Shown here piece after piece: positions 14,790-24,418 of a stretch of 45,339 nt of DNA. The stretch is taken from the NCBI GenBank assembly GCA_947073285.1, contig CAMTJT010000015.1, forward strand, positions 1-45,339, in the 5' to 3' direction. The notes under the pieces were generated by a model. It was not told the DNA's origin and ran no database searches. It worked only from the letters and a program-made list of their open reading frames with translations. The position numbers and the translations under genes were made by a program. Numbering within the stretch: position 1 is the first letter of the stretch; each line of letters opens with the position of its first letter. The stretch is from an uncultured Clostridium sp. Its GTDB lineage: Bacteria; Bacillota; Clostridia; TANB77; CAG-508.

Positions 14790-15770
14790 ATGAATAATAA
14801 TCTAAAAAATAATTTTTTATTAAAGCATGAGTTAAGATTTAATAGTGATGGAAATTTTAAAATATTGATGCTGTCTGATATACAAGAAACTTTAAATTAT
14901 GACAAAAGAACATTAGTATCAATAGATAAATTAATTGAAGCCCAAAAACCTGATTTAGTTATATTAGGTGGAGATAACTGTGATGGAACAGTTTTAAAAA
15001 CTGAAGAAGAATTGAGAAAATATTTAAATATATTTTCAACACCTATGGAAAGAAGAAAGATTCCGTGGGCTCATGTTTTTGGAAATCATGACCATGATAT
15101 AGATATAGATGATATACTAAAAACAAAAATATATGAAGAATATAAATATTGCATTTCAAAACATACTGAAGATATTTATGGTACTACCAATTTTGTTTTA
15201 CCAATTAAGCATTCAAATAAAGATGAAATTGTCTTTAATATTTGGGGAATAGATACAAATAATTTGATGACAAGTGCAGATATAAAAATTGATAAAAATA
15301 TTAATCTTATGAAAAGACCTTCTATGTCTTGCAGATGGGACATTTTACATTTTGAACAATTAATGTGGTATTGGAATAGTTCCATTGAATTTGAAAAATA
15401 TTGTAATAGAAAAATTAATGGAATTCTATTTATGCATATACCACCATATGAATTTCAATACATAGTAGAAAATCCAGAATATACTAATGCCAAAGGTAAT
15501 ATGGAGGAAGTAATGAAAATAGGCATGTTTAATTCGGGGATTTTTTCTACAGTATTGCAAAGAAACGATATAAAATGCATTGCTTGTGGGCATAGCCATA
15601 ATGATTGCTTTGAAGGAGATTTTTGTGGAATAAAAATGTGTTTAGATGCATGTGCAGGCTATAGTCCTTATGGAACAGATGAATTAAGAGGTGGCAGAAT
15701 TTTTGAAATAAATGAAAATAATACTAGTAATATAAATACATATATGATTCATTATAAAGATTTAAAATAA
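14790..15770 (+). CDS. Calcineurin-like metallophosphoesterase
   Basis: A 326-residue cytosolic metallophosphoesterase. All metal-binding motifs are present: LSDIQE with Asp30 (the usual H of DxH is Gln32), GGDN with Asp62, GNHDHD with Asn99 and His100, the MHIPPYE histidine at 216, and CGHSHND with His268 and His270. Similar proteins are annotated as YkuE or purple-acid-phosphatase-like phosphohydrolases; the substrate is unknown, with phosphoesters, nucleotides or lipid phosphates all possible. AAGGAG lies 7 bases before the ATG. The gene is cargo of element 1, divergent from the recombinase operon, and followed by a large hairpin. Whether it serves the element (nucleic-acid processing, defence) or the host spore cannot be told from sequence. 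Confidence 0.85.
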   Translation: MNNNLKNNFLLKHELRFNSDGNFKILMLSDIQETLNYDKRTLVSIDKLIEAQKPDLVILGGDNCDGTVLKTEEELRKYLNIFSTPMERRKIPWAHVFGNHDHDIDIDDILKTKIYEEYKYCISKHTEDIYGTTNFVLPIKHSNKDEIVFNIWGIDTNNLMTSADIKIDKNINLMKRPSMSCRWDILHFEQLMWYWNSSIEFEKYCNRKINGILFMHIPPYEFQYIVENPEYTNAKGNMEEVMKIGMFNSGIFSTVLQRNDIKCIACGHSHNDCFEGDFCGIKMCLDACAGYSPYGTDELRGGRIFEINENNTSNINTYMIHYKDLK

Positions 15771-15771
15771 A

Positions 15772-15884
15772 ACCTCTTAATCAAGTTTAATGTGCTTTAT
15801 AAAATCAAGTCAATGTTAAAGTGAATGTACTGTCGTACAACCTTGACTAAATTTTAAAAGCACATTATTTTTCAGTTAAGAGGA
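15772..15884 (+). repeat. Long nested hairpin after the metallophosphoesterase
   Basis: One folded unit. Outer arms are CCTCTTAA (15773-15780) and TTAAGAGG (15876-15883). The second arms are TAATGTGCTTT(A)TAAAAT (from 15788) and ATTTTAAAAGCACATTA (15851-15867). An inner AAGTCA/TGACT pairing and a TGTAC-TGTC-GTACA tip (15826-15839) complete it. It could act as the gene's terminator, as a stable small RNA, or as a MITE-like unit. Confidence 0.6.
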
Positions 15885-16297
15885 TTTAAGAATAATTATA
15901 TTTAATCAAGTAGACATAAGTAAAATTTAAAACTAATACACCTCATTGAAAATGAGGGCAGGAAAGCGAGTGTGCACACATTGCCTATACTTATTGAAGG
16001 ACAAGCCTTCAAGAGTTAATAAAAGAACAAAGATTTTAAGCAGATTTGATGTAAAAATTCACCGAGTGAACTAGCTCAAACCCGCTATTCTTCGTTAAAA
16101 TTAATTATAGTGAACTAAAAATTTGAAAAAGTTCACCAAGTGTACTAAAAAATTTTATGAAATTTTGTAAAACAGTTACTGAGGAATCCTCGATAACTAG
16201 TTATAATAATACAAATTACAAAAATTTTGAGTTTGTTCCGTTTTGGAACAAGCTCACTTTGTCTACTTAGTATTTGTGAAAATTTTGTTAAAAAGTA
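15885..16297. other. Non-coding, structured 0.4-kb stretch
   Basis: No ORF of interest is seen. Several hairpins occur: CCTCAT-TGAAA-ATGAGG (about 15952-15968), TTGAAGG-ACAAG-CCTTCAA (about 15998-16016), AGTTACTGAGGA/TCCTCGATAACT (16174-16198) and GAGTTTGTTCC-GTTTT-GGAACAAGCTC (16229-16255). A short motif TTCACCRAGTGNAC appears twice (about 16060 and 16132). This may be an unannotated RNA or remnants; I cannot name a family. Confidence 0.4.
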
Positions 16298-16326
16298 TTG
16301 ATTTTGCAAATAAAATAACGTATAAT
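16298..16326 (+). promoter_or_regulatory. Promoter of the type III toxin-antitoxin module
   Basis: TTGATT at 16298-16303, exactly 17 bases, TATAAT at 16321-16326. Predicted transcription starts near 16333, about 35 bases before the first antitoxin repeat. Confidence 0.85.
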
Positions 16327-16369
16327 GAATATAATAGTAGTGGATATTTAATATCTACTATAATTAAAA

Positions 16370-16468
16370 ATGTGAGTCGCAACCCTATTTGCGTCGAATA
16401 AATGGATAGGTGAAAAAATGTGAACCGCAACCCTGCTTGCGAGATATAAATGTGCAGGTGGAAAAATG
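16370..16468 (+). ncRNA. Type III antitoxin RNA: two 48-nt pseudoknot repeats (CptI-like)
   Basis: Two direct repeats of exactly 48 nt (16370-16417 and 16418-16465) plus the first bases of a third. Each unit has a CGCAA/TTGCG stem with a 6-base loop, and the loop pairs with a downstream segment to form an H-type pseudoknot. In unit 1 CCTAT (16384-16388) pairs with ATAGG (16406-16410); in unit 2 CCTGC (16432-16436) pairs with GCAGG (16454-16458). The two changed base pairs covary, which is direct evidence for the fold. A short array of about two repeats, before a terminator and then a small toxin gene, is the arrangement of CptIN/ToxIN systems, in which the toxin RNase processes the array and is inhibited by the units. 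Confidence 0.85.
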
Positions 16469-16483
16469 TTAATTATAGTAAAA

Positions 16484-16518
16484 TGTGGGGTCTATAAGTT
16501 ATTTAGATCCCATATTTT
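16484..16518 (+). terminator. Leaky terminator between antitoxin repeats and toxin gene
   Basis: A 10-bp stem with two wobble pairs (TGTGGGGTCT 16484-16493 with AGATCCCATA 16505-16514) and a short TTTT. In type III systems such a terminator keeps the antitoxin RNA in excess over toxin mRNA. Confidence 0.8.
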
Positions 16519-16542
16519 CATAAAAGGAGTTAAATAATAATA

Positions 16543-17028
16543 ATGATAATAGAAGATGGAAAATTTTATTTTATAAAAGATAAGTTTTTTGATATATTTA
16601 AAGATTATAAATTAATGGAAAACAAAGAAGGTGGAAACAAAAGACCTTGTTACTTTTGTTTTAGAGATAGAAAAAATAAAGAAATAATATGGTTTGTTCC
16701 AATATCAACTAAATATGATAAATATAAAAAGATATATGATAATAAGAAATTAAAAGTTGGAAACAAACCTGTATATAATTTTATTTTTGGTAGTGTGTTA
16801 GGTAAAAAAGCTGTATTTTTAATACAAAATATATTTCCAACAACAGAAGAATATATATTAGAAAAATATACAAATTCAAATATAGATGTGGAAATACCTA
16901 CAGCAGTAAAAAATGAAATTATAACTACTGCATTAAGAGTTGTGAGACTTGCAGAGGAAGGCATACATATTCCATTTTATAATATTGTTGAAATGAAAAA
17001 TATTTTATTAAAAGATAAAAATAATTGA
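16543..17028 (+). CDS. Type III toxin-antitoxin system toxin, CptN/ToxN/AbiQ family endoribonuclease
   Basis: A 161-residue protein with the segment order of CptN/ToxN toxins: FYFIKDKFFDIF at the N-terminus, then KRPCYFCFRDRKNKEIIWFVPISTK (residues about 33-57; the basic and Ser/Thr residues of this region form the RNase active site in the family), the YDKYKKIY helix, FGSVLGKKAVFLIQNIFPTTEEYI, and a C-terminal helix. The assignment is reinforced by the pseudoknot repeats and terminator just upstream. Function: an mRNA-cleaving toxin held inactive by its RNA; such modules act in abortive infection and in keeping mobile DNA in the population. AGGAG lies 13 bases before the ATG, a long spacing that may keep translation low. 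A terminator overlaps its 3' end. Confidence 0.85.
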   Translation: MIIEDGKFYFIKDKFFDIFKDYKLMENKEGGNKRPCYFCFRDRKNKEIIWFVPISTKYDKYKKIYDNKKLKVGNKPVYNFIFGSVLGKKAVFLIQNIFPTTEEYILEKYTNSNIDVEIPTAVKNEIITTALRVVRLAEEGIHIPFYNIVEMKNILLKDKNN

Positions 17029-17063
17029 GCTGGTAAAAAAATCTTACTAGTTCAATTATTTTT
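17023..17063 (+). terminator. Terminator after the toxin gene
   Basis: AATTGAGCTGGTA (17023-17035) pairs with TACTAGTTCAATT (17045-17057) using two G-U pairs, followed by a T-rich run. It ends element 1's cargo about 65 bp before the attR arm. Confidence 0.8.
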
Positions 17064-17126
17064 GAACCTGTGTAATTTTTGCATAAGTTGGAAATTTTTC
17101 AGCCAACAGCACTAAATTTTTTTTAG

Positions 17127-17151
17127 TGACAACATCATGGAACAGAAGAAT
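17127..17151. other. attR of element 1
   Basis: Element-side arm TGACAACATCATGGA (17127-17141) followed directly by the core ACAGAAGAAT (17142-17151) and then cotJC sequence. See attL of element 1 for the matching inverted arm. Confidence 0.88.
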
Positions 17152-17361
17152 TAGCTCACTTAGAAATAGTAGGAAGTATTGTACACCAATTAACAGATGG
17201 CTTAAGTGCAGAAGAGATGAAAGCAGCAGGCTTAGGAGCTTACTATACAGACCATGGGGTTGGAGTGTATCCACAAGCAGCAGCTGGTTGGCCATTTAGT
17301 GCATCTGTATTAGCAGTAAAAGGAGATCCTATTGCAGATCTTCAAGAAGACTTGGCAGCAG
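17151..17361 (+). pseudogene. cotJC: cotJC piece 2 of 3
   Basis: Residues 66-135 of CotJC (starting LAHLEIVGSIVHQL and ending GDPIADLQEDLAA), with no start codon of its own. It contains the predicted ligand His68 (LAHLE) and the family's conserved segments AAGLGAYY, AAGWPFSAS and KGDPIADL. The frame continues past the junction only as DGATLMIQHT and stops at TGA 17390-17392 inside element 2. Joining 17361 to 29172 gives TTG GCA GCA GAA CAA AAA, matching the family's LAAEEKARATY. The piece is in perfect frame with both others and has no internal lesion over 70 codons, which argues that the split gene is under selection. Confidence 0.95.
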
Positions 17362-17386
17362 ATGGTGCTACTTTGATGATACAACA
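17353..17386. other. attL of element 2
   Basis: The core TGGCAGCAGA (17353-17362) is shared with 29163-29172. The element-side arm ACTTTGATGATACAACA (17370-17386) is an inverted partner (14 of 17) of TGTTGTACTTTCAAAGT at 29147-29163. In the joined attP the arms lie 16 bases apart around a central GA, where left and right sequences diverge immediately after the A. Confidence 0.88.
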
Positions 17387-17638
17387 TACATGAAAACAGT
17401 AAAATGATCCAATATTTTATATTAAATTTATATGACATAATATAAACATTACTTCATGCATTAGCAAAGAGATGATTAAAAGAGATACGAACAATAATTA
17501 AATTATGATAGATTAGACAGAAAAACTTAATATGTTTTAGGTTAATTATAGGGTGGAGTTAAAAATAGAAATAGCGAAAAATAGGGGAAAAGTAAAAATA
17601 AATGTAGAAAAATGTCGAAAAAAGGCGATGAAAAAAGA

Positions 17639-17667
17639 TTGACGCTTACAGTATGTAAGGCTATAAT
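17639..17667 (+). promoter_or_regulatory. Promoter of the rhs toxin gene with a palindromic spacer
   Basis: TTGACG at 17639-17644, 17 bases, TATAAT at 17662-17667. The spacer contains CTTAC-AGTAT-GTAAG (17645-17659), an inverted repeat placed where a repressor would block polymerase. Bases 17393-17638 upstream show no gene. Confidence 0.8.
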
Positions 17668-17720
17668 CAAATTGTCAAAAAAACTCACATTATGAAAATA
17701 ATAAGAAAAGGGGTGATTTT

Positions 17721-20700
17721 ATGACAGAAGGATTATGGCAGAAACATCGTTTATTAAAGACCATTGCAGTACTATGTGTAATTGTAATGGTCTTTTGTTT
17801 TGCTCCAATGAATGTTTTTGCTAACACAATTAGAGAAAGTTTATTAAATAAGGAGATGTTGGAGAAACTGCCAGTATTGGCAAAGCAAGAAAGTCAGGAT
17901 GAAACATACAAAACAAAGAAAATAATAGCAGAAGATGTTGATAAGAGAACTAGCAATGAAAAACATTACATTTTAGAAGATGGAACAAGAGTAGTAGCAA
18001 TTTATCCATCTAATGTACATTATCAAGAAGATGGAAAGTTTATTGATATTGATAATACATTAGAAACAAAAACAGACACAGAAGAAACTTTAAAATTAAG
18101 TGAAGAGATTTTAAAAACAGAAGAAAAAGCAAATAAAGTTGAAGAAACAAGCAGTGCAACTCAATATTTAAAGAAAAAAGTAGCTCAAACAAATGAAAAA
18201 ATGAGAGAAACAAAAGTATACGAGAATAAAGCAAATTCTTATGCAACAAAGTTTACTAATAAAACAAAGGATTATAATTTAGGAAGTATTACAAGTGATA
18301 ATAGTACATTAACATGGAGATTAGTAAATGCTAATAGTACAGAAGGACAAAAAATCCAAAATCCAGCACAAAACAAAGCAAAAACGGGAATAACAATTGA
18401 TGAATTAGAAATAAATCAAATTGCATCTTCAATTGAATATGAAGAAATATTAGATAATGTAGATGTATCTTATAATATTACTCCAGAACAAATAAAAGAG
18501 GCAGTTGTCTTAAAAAATAAAGAGGCAATAAAAAACGAATTTATATTTGAATATCAGACAAATGATTTAGAAATGAAATTAACAGAAAATAACGATATTA
18601 TAGTATATCAAGAAAAAGAGGATAATATAAAATTTGTTATTAAAGCTCCTTTTATGTATGATAATAAGTTAGAGTTTTCAGATAGCATAGATATAAAATT
18701 GGAAAAACAAGAAGGAAAATATAGACTAACTTTAGTTCCAGATGAAAAGTGGTTATTAGCAGAAGAAAGAGTATATCCAGTTACAATTGACCCGACAATA
18801 CAAACATCACTTTATATAGAAGACATTAACGATACCTATATATATAAAACAGATGCTAATAATACAACAAAACATAATGCACATATATTAAGGGTAGGAA
18901 ATGGTGCAGGAAGTGGCAATTCTATGAGATCCTTAATTAAGTTTAGTTTGCCAACACTAAATAGTGGAGACCAAGTAATTGCAGCTGAGCTTAGTCTTAG
19001 AAATTATCCAGATAATAGCGAATGGAATCCACCTACAGATGAAAGAATTTTTTGTGCACATAAAATTACTTCTAATTGGACATCTAGTGCAGCTAGATGG
19101 TCAAATATGTCAAATGCATATGATAGTAAAGTGATTGATTATATAAAATACAAATATGATAGTAGTAATCCTCAAAAGGATAATAGATTTGATGTTACAG
19201 CACTTGTAAAAGATTGGTATACAACAGGAAATAACTATGGAGTAATGATAAAAGAATTTGAAGAAAGAGCAATTAATACTGGATCAGATGCTTATTTTTA
19301 CTCAGCAGATACAAGTGGAGCATATATTAATTACAGACCTAAAATTATTATTGCTTATAGAAACCAAACAGGCTTAGAAGAATATTTAAGCTATCATTGT
19401 CAAACAATAGGAAGAGCAGGAGAAGTTTGTACTAATGATTATAATGGAAATTTAACTTTAGTACATACAGATGCAATGACACCTGGGGATAGATTTCCAG
19501 CAACCATTGAACATATATATAATACTAATGACAAGGATATTAATATAGGCTATGGAAAAGGAATGCGATTGAATCTATCGCAAACAATAGAAGCGCAAAA
19601 TATTAGTTCAGTTGAATATTTAAAATATATAGATGAAGACGCAACAGCACATTATTTTAAGAAAAATTCTAGCACAAATGTATATGAAGATGAAGATGGA
19701 CTAGGTCTAACCATCAGTGTATCTGGCGATAATAGGATAATGAAAGATAAATCAGGAAATACTATGACGTTTGTTAAATACAGTAGCGGAAACAAGTGGC
19801 ATCTAAGTGAAATTAAAGCCACCAATAATAATAGTATTAAATTAACATTATCGACCAGTAATAATCAATATTTAATATCAGCAGTAACAGATGGAGCAGG
19901 AGATAAAATTACATTAACTTATTCATCAGGAAATCTACAAAAAATTACAGATGTAGCAGGAAGAATCACTAGTTATTCGTATGATTCAAGTGGCAGGCTG
20001 ACTACAATTACTTATCCAGATAATAAAACAGCAACTTATTCCTATGGAAGTAAAAACGAACTAACTAAAGTAAAAGATATTGATAATAGTCATTTAGATT
20101 ATAGTTATTATTCAGGAAATGTATATCGTGTAAAAAGCATTACAGAATATGGAACTGACAATTCGGTAGGAAATTCTTTAACGATAGAATATGGTAACAA
20201 TTTAACAAAGTTTACGGATAATGAAGGATATTCTAATAACTATACTTTTAATAATTATGGTCATTGCGTTACTGTTGCAGATTTTGGAACGGACGCAGGA
20301 AATGTAGATAATGCTTATGGAAAAGCATATAAACATGGAACAAGTGGAAATACAAATAATAAACTAACATTAGAAAGTAAATTAGTATCAGTAAAAGATG
20401 TAGAGGGAAATTTAATACAAAATAGTGATTTTAATGATGGATTAAATGGATGGAGAAAACATGAAAATTGTACAAGTAGTGATCAAATTGTAACTCAAAA
20501 TGGGAATAATATTTTTAAATTAACAGGTAATCCTGCTAAAAACAAATATTTAAGGCAGTCAATAGATATTTCAGGAAGTAAAGGTGATGTTTTTACACTT
20601 TATGCCTGGGTAAAAAATGAAGGTGTACCAACAATACCAGATAATACGAATTCAGCTAGAATTTCAGTTGGAATTTTCAAGCCAGATGGTTCAAAACAAT

Positions 20701-23493
20701 GGCTAGATAAGGAAGTAGTATTTAGTACAGATGGATGGCAATTTGTTTCAGACGAAATTATAGCTAATGCAGATTATAATCAAATAGATATATGCTTAAT
20801 ATTCTATGGAAATGCCAATAACATCTATTTTGATAACTTAGGACTATACAAGGATGAATTTGGAACAAGTTATCAGTATGACAGTAAGGGAAATGTAGTT
20901 AGTACACAAGATTTAGCAAAACAAAATAGTACTTTTAAGTATGATGGAAATAATAACTTAATTCAATCAGTTAACCCCAAAGGTGGAAAATTTACTTATG
21001 AATATGATACTACTATTAAAAATCGTTTATTGAAAGCAACTAATAATAATGGAATTAAATATTCTTTAGGATATGATAGCTATGGAAATATGAATTCCAT
21101 GAAAGTTGAAAATCCAGAAAAAACAACTAAGTATATAGAAACAAAAACTACTTATACATCAAATGGAAATTACGTAAGCAAAACAGAAAATCAATTAGGA
21201 GAACAAACTAGTTATACATATGCAAGTAATAAAGGAACAATAAGTTCTGTAACAGATCCAAAAGGGAATAAAGTAAATTATACATATGACAATTTAGATA
21301 GATTGACAAATACAAAACTAATAGATGGTCAAAAAACATATCAAAATACATATACTTATGAAAACGATAAAATAAAAACAGTAAATAATGGAGGTACTAC
21401 TTATTCTTTTAGTTACGATAAATTTGGCAATCAAAAACAAGTAAAAGTTGGTAATCAAGTATTAGTAGAAAATGAGTATATTACTAATAATGGAAATTTG
21501 TTATGGACTAATTATGGAAATGGTCAGTCAAGGTACTATTTATATGATAGATTCAATAGGTTATGGGACAATACTGGATTTAGATATACTTATGATGGTA
21601 GAGGAAATATTGCAACAATAAAATATAGCCAAGAAATATCATTAAAATTTCGGATATGATTTAGCAGATAGATTAACAAGTTTAGAAGATGAAAAAAATG
21701 AGATTAAAGAAAATTATTGGTATGATAATGATGGCAATATAAGGGCTATAGAACTAATGGCACCATATAATGAAAAAACATTTTGGAACCACGTAGTTTT
21801 TGAATATGACTTAGACAATAATGTAACTAAAATAAGCAATACTAATTTTGGAATAAAGTATAATTATGATACCTTACAAAGAATAGTAAATAAAAATATA
21901 GAAAATAAATATAATATAGATTATGCTTATACAGATATATCAGATAATAAAACAACAAACCAAATAAAAAGTATAAAAAATGGTAATGATGAAGTTTTAA
22001 ATTATACTTATGATAAAAATGGAAATATTGAGACGATAAGTGAAGGAGTAAATTTAAAACAAAAATATTATTATGATGCTTTAGGGCAATTAATAAGAGA
22101 AAATAATAAAGAGATTAATAAAACTATTATTTATGAATATGATACAGCAGGAAATATATTGAACAAAAAAGAATATGCATATACAGAAGGAGAAGTAGTA
22201 TTAGATGCGATTAATACCAATTCTTATACTTATGGAAATACAGAATGGAAAGACCAACTAACCAAATATAATAATAAAGAAATTACTTATGATGAAATTG
22301 GAAATCCTCTAAAATATGATACAAGTATATATGCATGGGAAAATGGAAGGTTGTTATCAAAAGTAAGCAATGAGCAAACTAATGAGACGATTAGATTTAA
22401 ATATAACCAAGATGGAATAAGAATACAAAAAAATGATATCAAATATTTTGTAAGAGGAGATAAAGTAATATGTGCAAGAGATGGAAACAAGATATATCAC
22501 TATTCTTATGATGAAGCAGGACAACCTATTGGTATTACTAAAGTAGGAACTTCATATGAAGCATACTATTATAAGAAAAACTTACAGGGAGATATTATAG
22601 GAATACTAGACAGTAGCCTTAATGAAGTAGCAAAATATACTTATGATAGTTGGGGAAAAGTTTTAAGTATAACAGATGAAAATGGAAATGAAATAACAGA
22701 TTCATCACATATAGGAGTTGAAAATCCATTTAGATATAGGGGATATTGGTATGATACTGAAACAGGACTATATTATTTACAAAGTAGGTATTATAACCCA
22801 GAGTGGGGAAGATTTTTAAATGCTGATAATATGATGAATGATACATTACTTGGAAAGAATCTATATGCTTATTGTGAAAATAATCCAATAAATAATATAG
22901 ATCCAGATGGACATATAGTGATTTCAATTTCAACATTGTTGACAGTAGCAACGGTAGCGTTAGGAGTTATGATAGTTTACACAGTAATTGGCATAGCTTT
23001 AGATGTTGCATCGAATATAAGTTTTGATTTTGCTATTGGAAGTAGTAATAAAGTGAAATCAGAACCAACTGATATAATTGCTACAATTGCAGCAAGTTCT
23101 TCAAGTGGTAAAAATTCTAATAATGATGGTTTTGATAAAAAATTAAATAGCAAAATAAAAAGTGCAAAGAAAAATTCTGCTAATAGTGGAGGATATAATT
23201 CTTTTAGTAATTTAAAGAAAGCAGTTGGAAGTCCTGGAAAAGGAAATGAGTGGCATCATATTGTAGAACAATGCCAAATAAAAAAATCAGGATTAGATGT
23301 TCAAATGATACAAAATAAGAATAATATTATCTCAGTAAGTAAAGGGGTTCATAGGAAGATTAGTGGATATTACGCAAATACAAAATTAGGTTTTACAGAA
23401 GGGTTAAGTGTTCGTAATTGGCTTGTAGGTCAAAGTTATGAAGCACAATATGATTTTGGTATTAATGTACTAAAAATATTTGAGGTGTTGTAA
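17721..23493 (+). CDS. Secreted Rhs/YD-repeat polymorphic toxin, two frames joined by a +1 shift at TTT-CGG-A
   Basis: Frame 1 (17721-21650, 1310 codons) plus the shifted frame (21652-23493, 613 codons) give about 1923 residues. Order: signal peptide (residues about 10-35, LLKTIAVLCVIVMVFCFA ... VFANT); a charged coiled stretch; a DNRLRE-type domain (about 365-560, SLYIEDINDTYIYK, MRSLIKFSLP); YD repeats; a carbohydrate-binding-like jelly roll near 895-1020 (NSDFNDGLNGWRKHEN); more YD repeats; the Rhs core RYRGYWYDTETGLYYLQSRY near 1671; two hydrophobic helices; and a C-terminal nuclease-like domain with EWHHIVEQ (about 1843-1850), an HNH/WHH-type motif. Frame 1 would stop at TGA 21657-21659; skipping C21651 continues YD-repeat sequence (GYDLADRLTSLEDE) without loss. 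GGGGTGAT precedes the ATG. Expected role: contact-dependent killing of competitors, with the next gene as immunity. Confidence 0.85.
22540..22743 (+). repeat. Rhs core direct repeat, full-length copy
   Basis: This 204-bp segment of the rhs gene is repeated with a few scattered substitutions at 26005-26208. The longest identical run spans the codons for YDSWGKVLSITDENGNEITDS. It is the usual substrate for recombination that swaps rhs C-terminal toxin cassettes. Confidence 0.9.
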
Positions 23494-23862
23494 ATGAAAG
23501 AGTTTAATGTGGAAATATTAGTAGAACAATATATAAAAAGTGGAGAGATATTGTATCATACTACAATAAATCAAGAATATAGGAAACATAGCAAAGAAAT
23601 GGATAAATTAATAAAGATATATAAGTACCTAGAGAAAAATCTGGAATTGGCAAAACAAGCTTTTCCAAAGATGTTTGAAAATACAAATGCATGTGTAAGA
23701 ATGACAGTTGCTACACATTGCTTAACATTAGGCATATATATAGAAGAGGCCGAAAAAATATTGGAGAGTATAAGAAAGAATGAAGAAAATAAATTTATCT
23801 CATTTGAAGCAGAGATGACTTTAAAAGTTTGGAAAGAAGGAAATCTAAAAATATATAGGTAA
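23494..23862 (+). CDS. Immunity protein, DUF2019-like
   Basis: A 122-residue all-helical cytoplasmic protein starting one base after the toxin stop (TAA ATG), with GAGGTG inside the toxin's last codons as ribosome binding site. The pattern CVRMTVATHCL ... YIEEAEKILESIRK is that of the DUF2019 HEAT-like fold, a known immunity family of polymorphic toxin loci. By position it should neutralise the EWHHIVEQ nuclease of the preceding gene. Translation is coupled to the toxin, so immunity depends on ribosomes completing the shifted rhs frame. Confidence 0.7.
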   Translation: MKEFNVEILVEQYIKSGEILYHTTINQEYRKHSKEMDKLIKIYKYLEKNLELAKQAFPKMFENTNACVRMTVATHCLTLGIYIEEAEKILESIRKNEENKFISFEAEMTLKVWKEGNLKIYR

Positions 23863-24004
23863 GTATTAACTAAGTTAAAAAATAGAAGGAATAATAAAAT
23901 TGCATTATTTAAAGTTATATAAAAGTAATAGAAAGAATGTTAAAATAGTATATAGCGAGTAGCGAAAAACGAATTGATTTTATATTAATAAGGAGAGAAA
24001 AAAT

Positions 24005-24418
24005 ATGTTATATGAAGACAAAGATTTAACATTTAAGGTGCCTGATGATTGGATAGTTGAAGACGAAGATGGCGTGAGGTCAATTTTCAATGAAGATGGT
24101 GAGGGTGCTATTACTATGTCATTTTATCGAATTATCAAACTAGAAGAAAGCATAGAAAAGCATATAGAAAATATGGCATTGAAATATGTAGAGGATATTG
24201 ATATAAAAATAGAGAAAAATATTGAATTAGTGACTTCTAGTAAAGAGAAATCTACTGTATGTATGCAGGGAAAAACATTTGATGGATGGTTTTTAAAGTT
24301 ATGGGTAGTAGCGAAGTTTCCAACTGCTATTGTAATAACATATTGGAGTGAAGAAGAAACAGAAGAAATAAATACAGTAGATGAAATAGTAGAGAGTTTT
24401 AAATTTAAGAAGGAATAA
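24005..24418 (+). CDS. Small cytoplasmic protein, probable immunity-type
   Basis: A 137-residue acidic protein without membrane segments, preceded by AGGAGAG. The sequence opens LYEDKDLTFKVPDDWIVEDEDG and ends NTVDEIVESFKFKKE. This alternation (xFxVPxxW ... IVESFKF) is like PsbP/DUF1795-type mixed alpha-beta folds found in small proteins next to polymorphic toxins. No cognate toxin is adjacent, so it may be an orphan immunity gene left from an earlier toxin tip. A 38-codon frame starts on the last base of its stop (see next entry). Bases 23863-24004 before it hold no gene. Confidence 0.6.
   Translation: MLYEDKDLTFKVPDDWIVEDEDGVRSIFNEDGEGAITMSFYRIIKLEESIEKHIENMALKYVEDIDIKIEKNIELVTSSKEKSTVCMQGKTFDGWFLKLWVVAKFPTAIVITYWSEEETEEINTVDEIVESFKFKKE

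Larger units (their letters stand above)
12240..17151. mobile_element. Element 1: cotJC-intervening integrative element (about 4.9 kb)
   Basis: The 4912 bp between the two copies of the ACAGAAGAAT core are absent from an intact cotJC frame. They contain, left to right, a promoter-driven small gene with a +1 frameshift (12477), a large serine recombinase (minus), a small ORF in front of it (minus), a metallophosphoesterase, about 0.5 kb of structured non-coding DNA, and a type III toxin-antitoxin module. No phage structural, replication or conjugation genes are present, so it is a minimal element. Its insertion point is the metal-ligand GAA codon 65 of cotJC. Excision in the mother cell, as for skin and SP-beta, would be terminal for that cell only; the germline copy is retained in the spore. 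Confidence 0.88.

Noticed and set aside
16370..16468. CRISPR-like short direct repeats
   Set aside because: The units are contiguous with no spacers, covary as pseudoknots and precede a toxin gene, so a type III antitoxin explains them.
16650..16964. 104-codon ORF antisense to the type III toxin
   Set aside because: It lies wholly within the toxin gene on the other strand and has no family features.
12706..17028. Element 1 as an ordinary prophage remnant
   Set aside because: No capsid, tail, lysis, replication or packaging gene is visible; only a recombinase, cargo and regulatory DNA.
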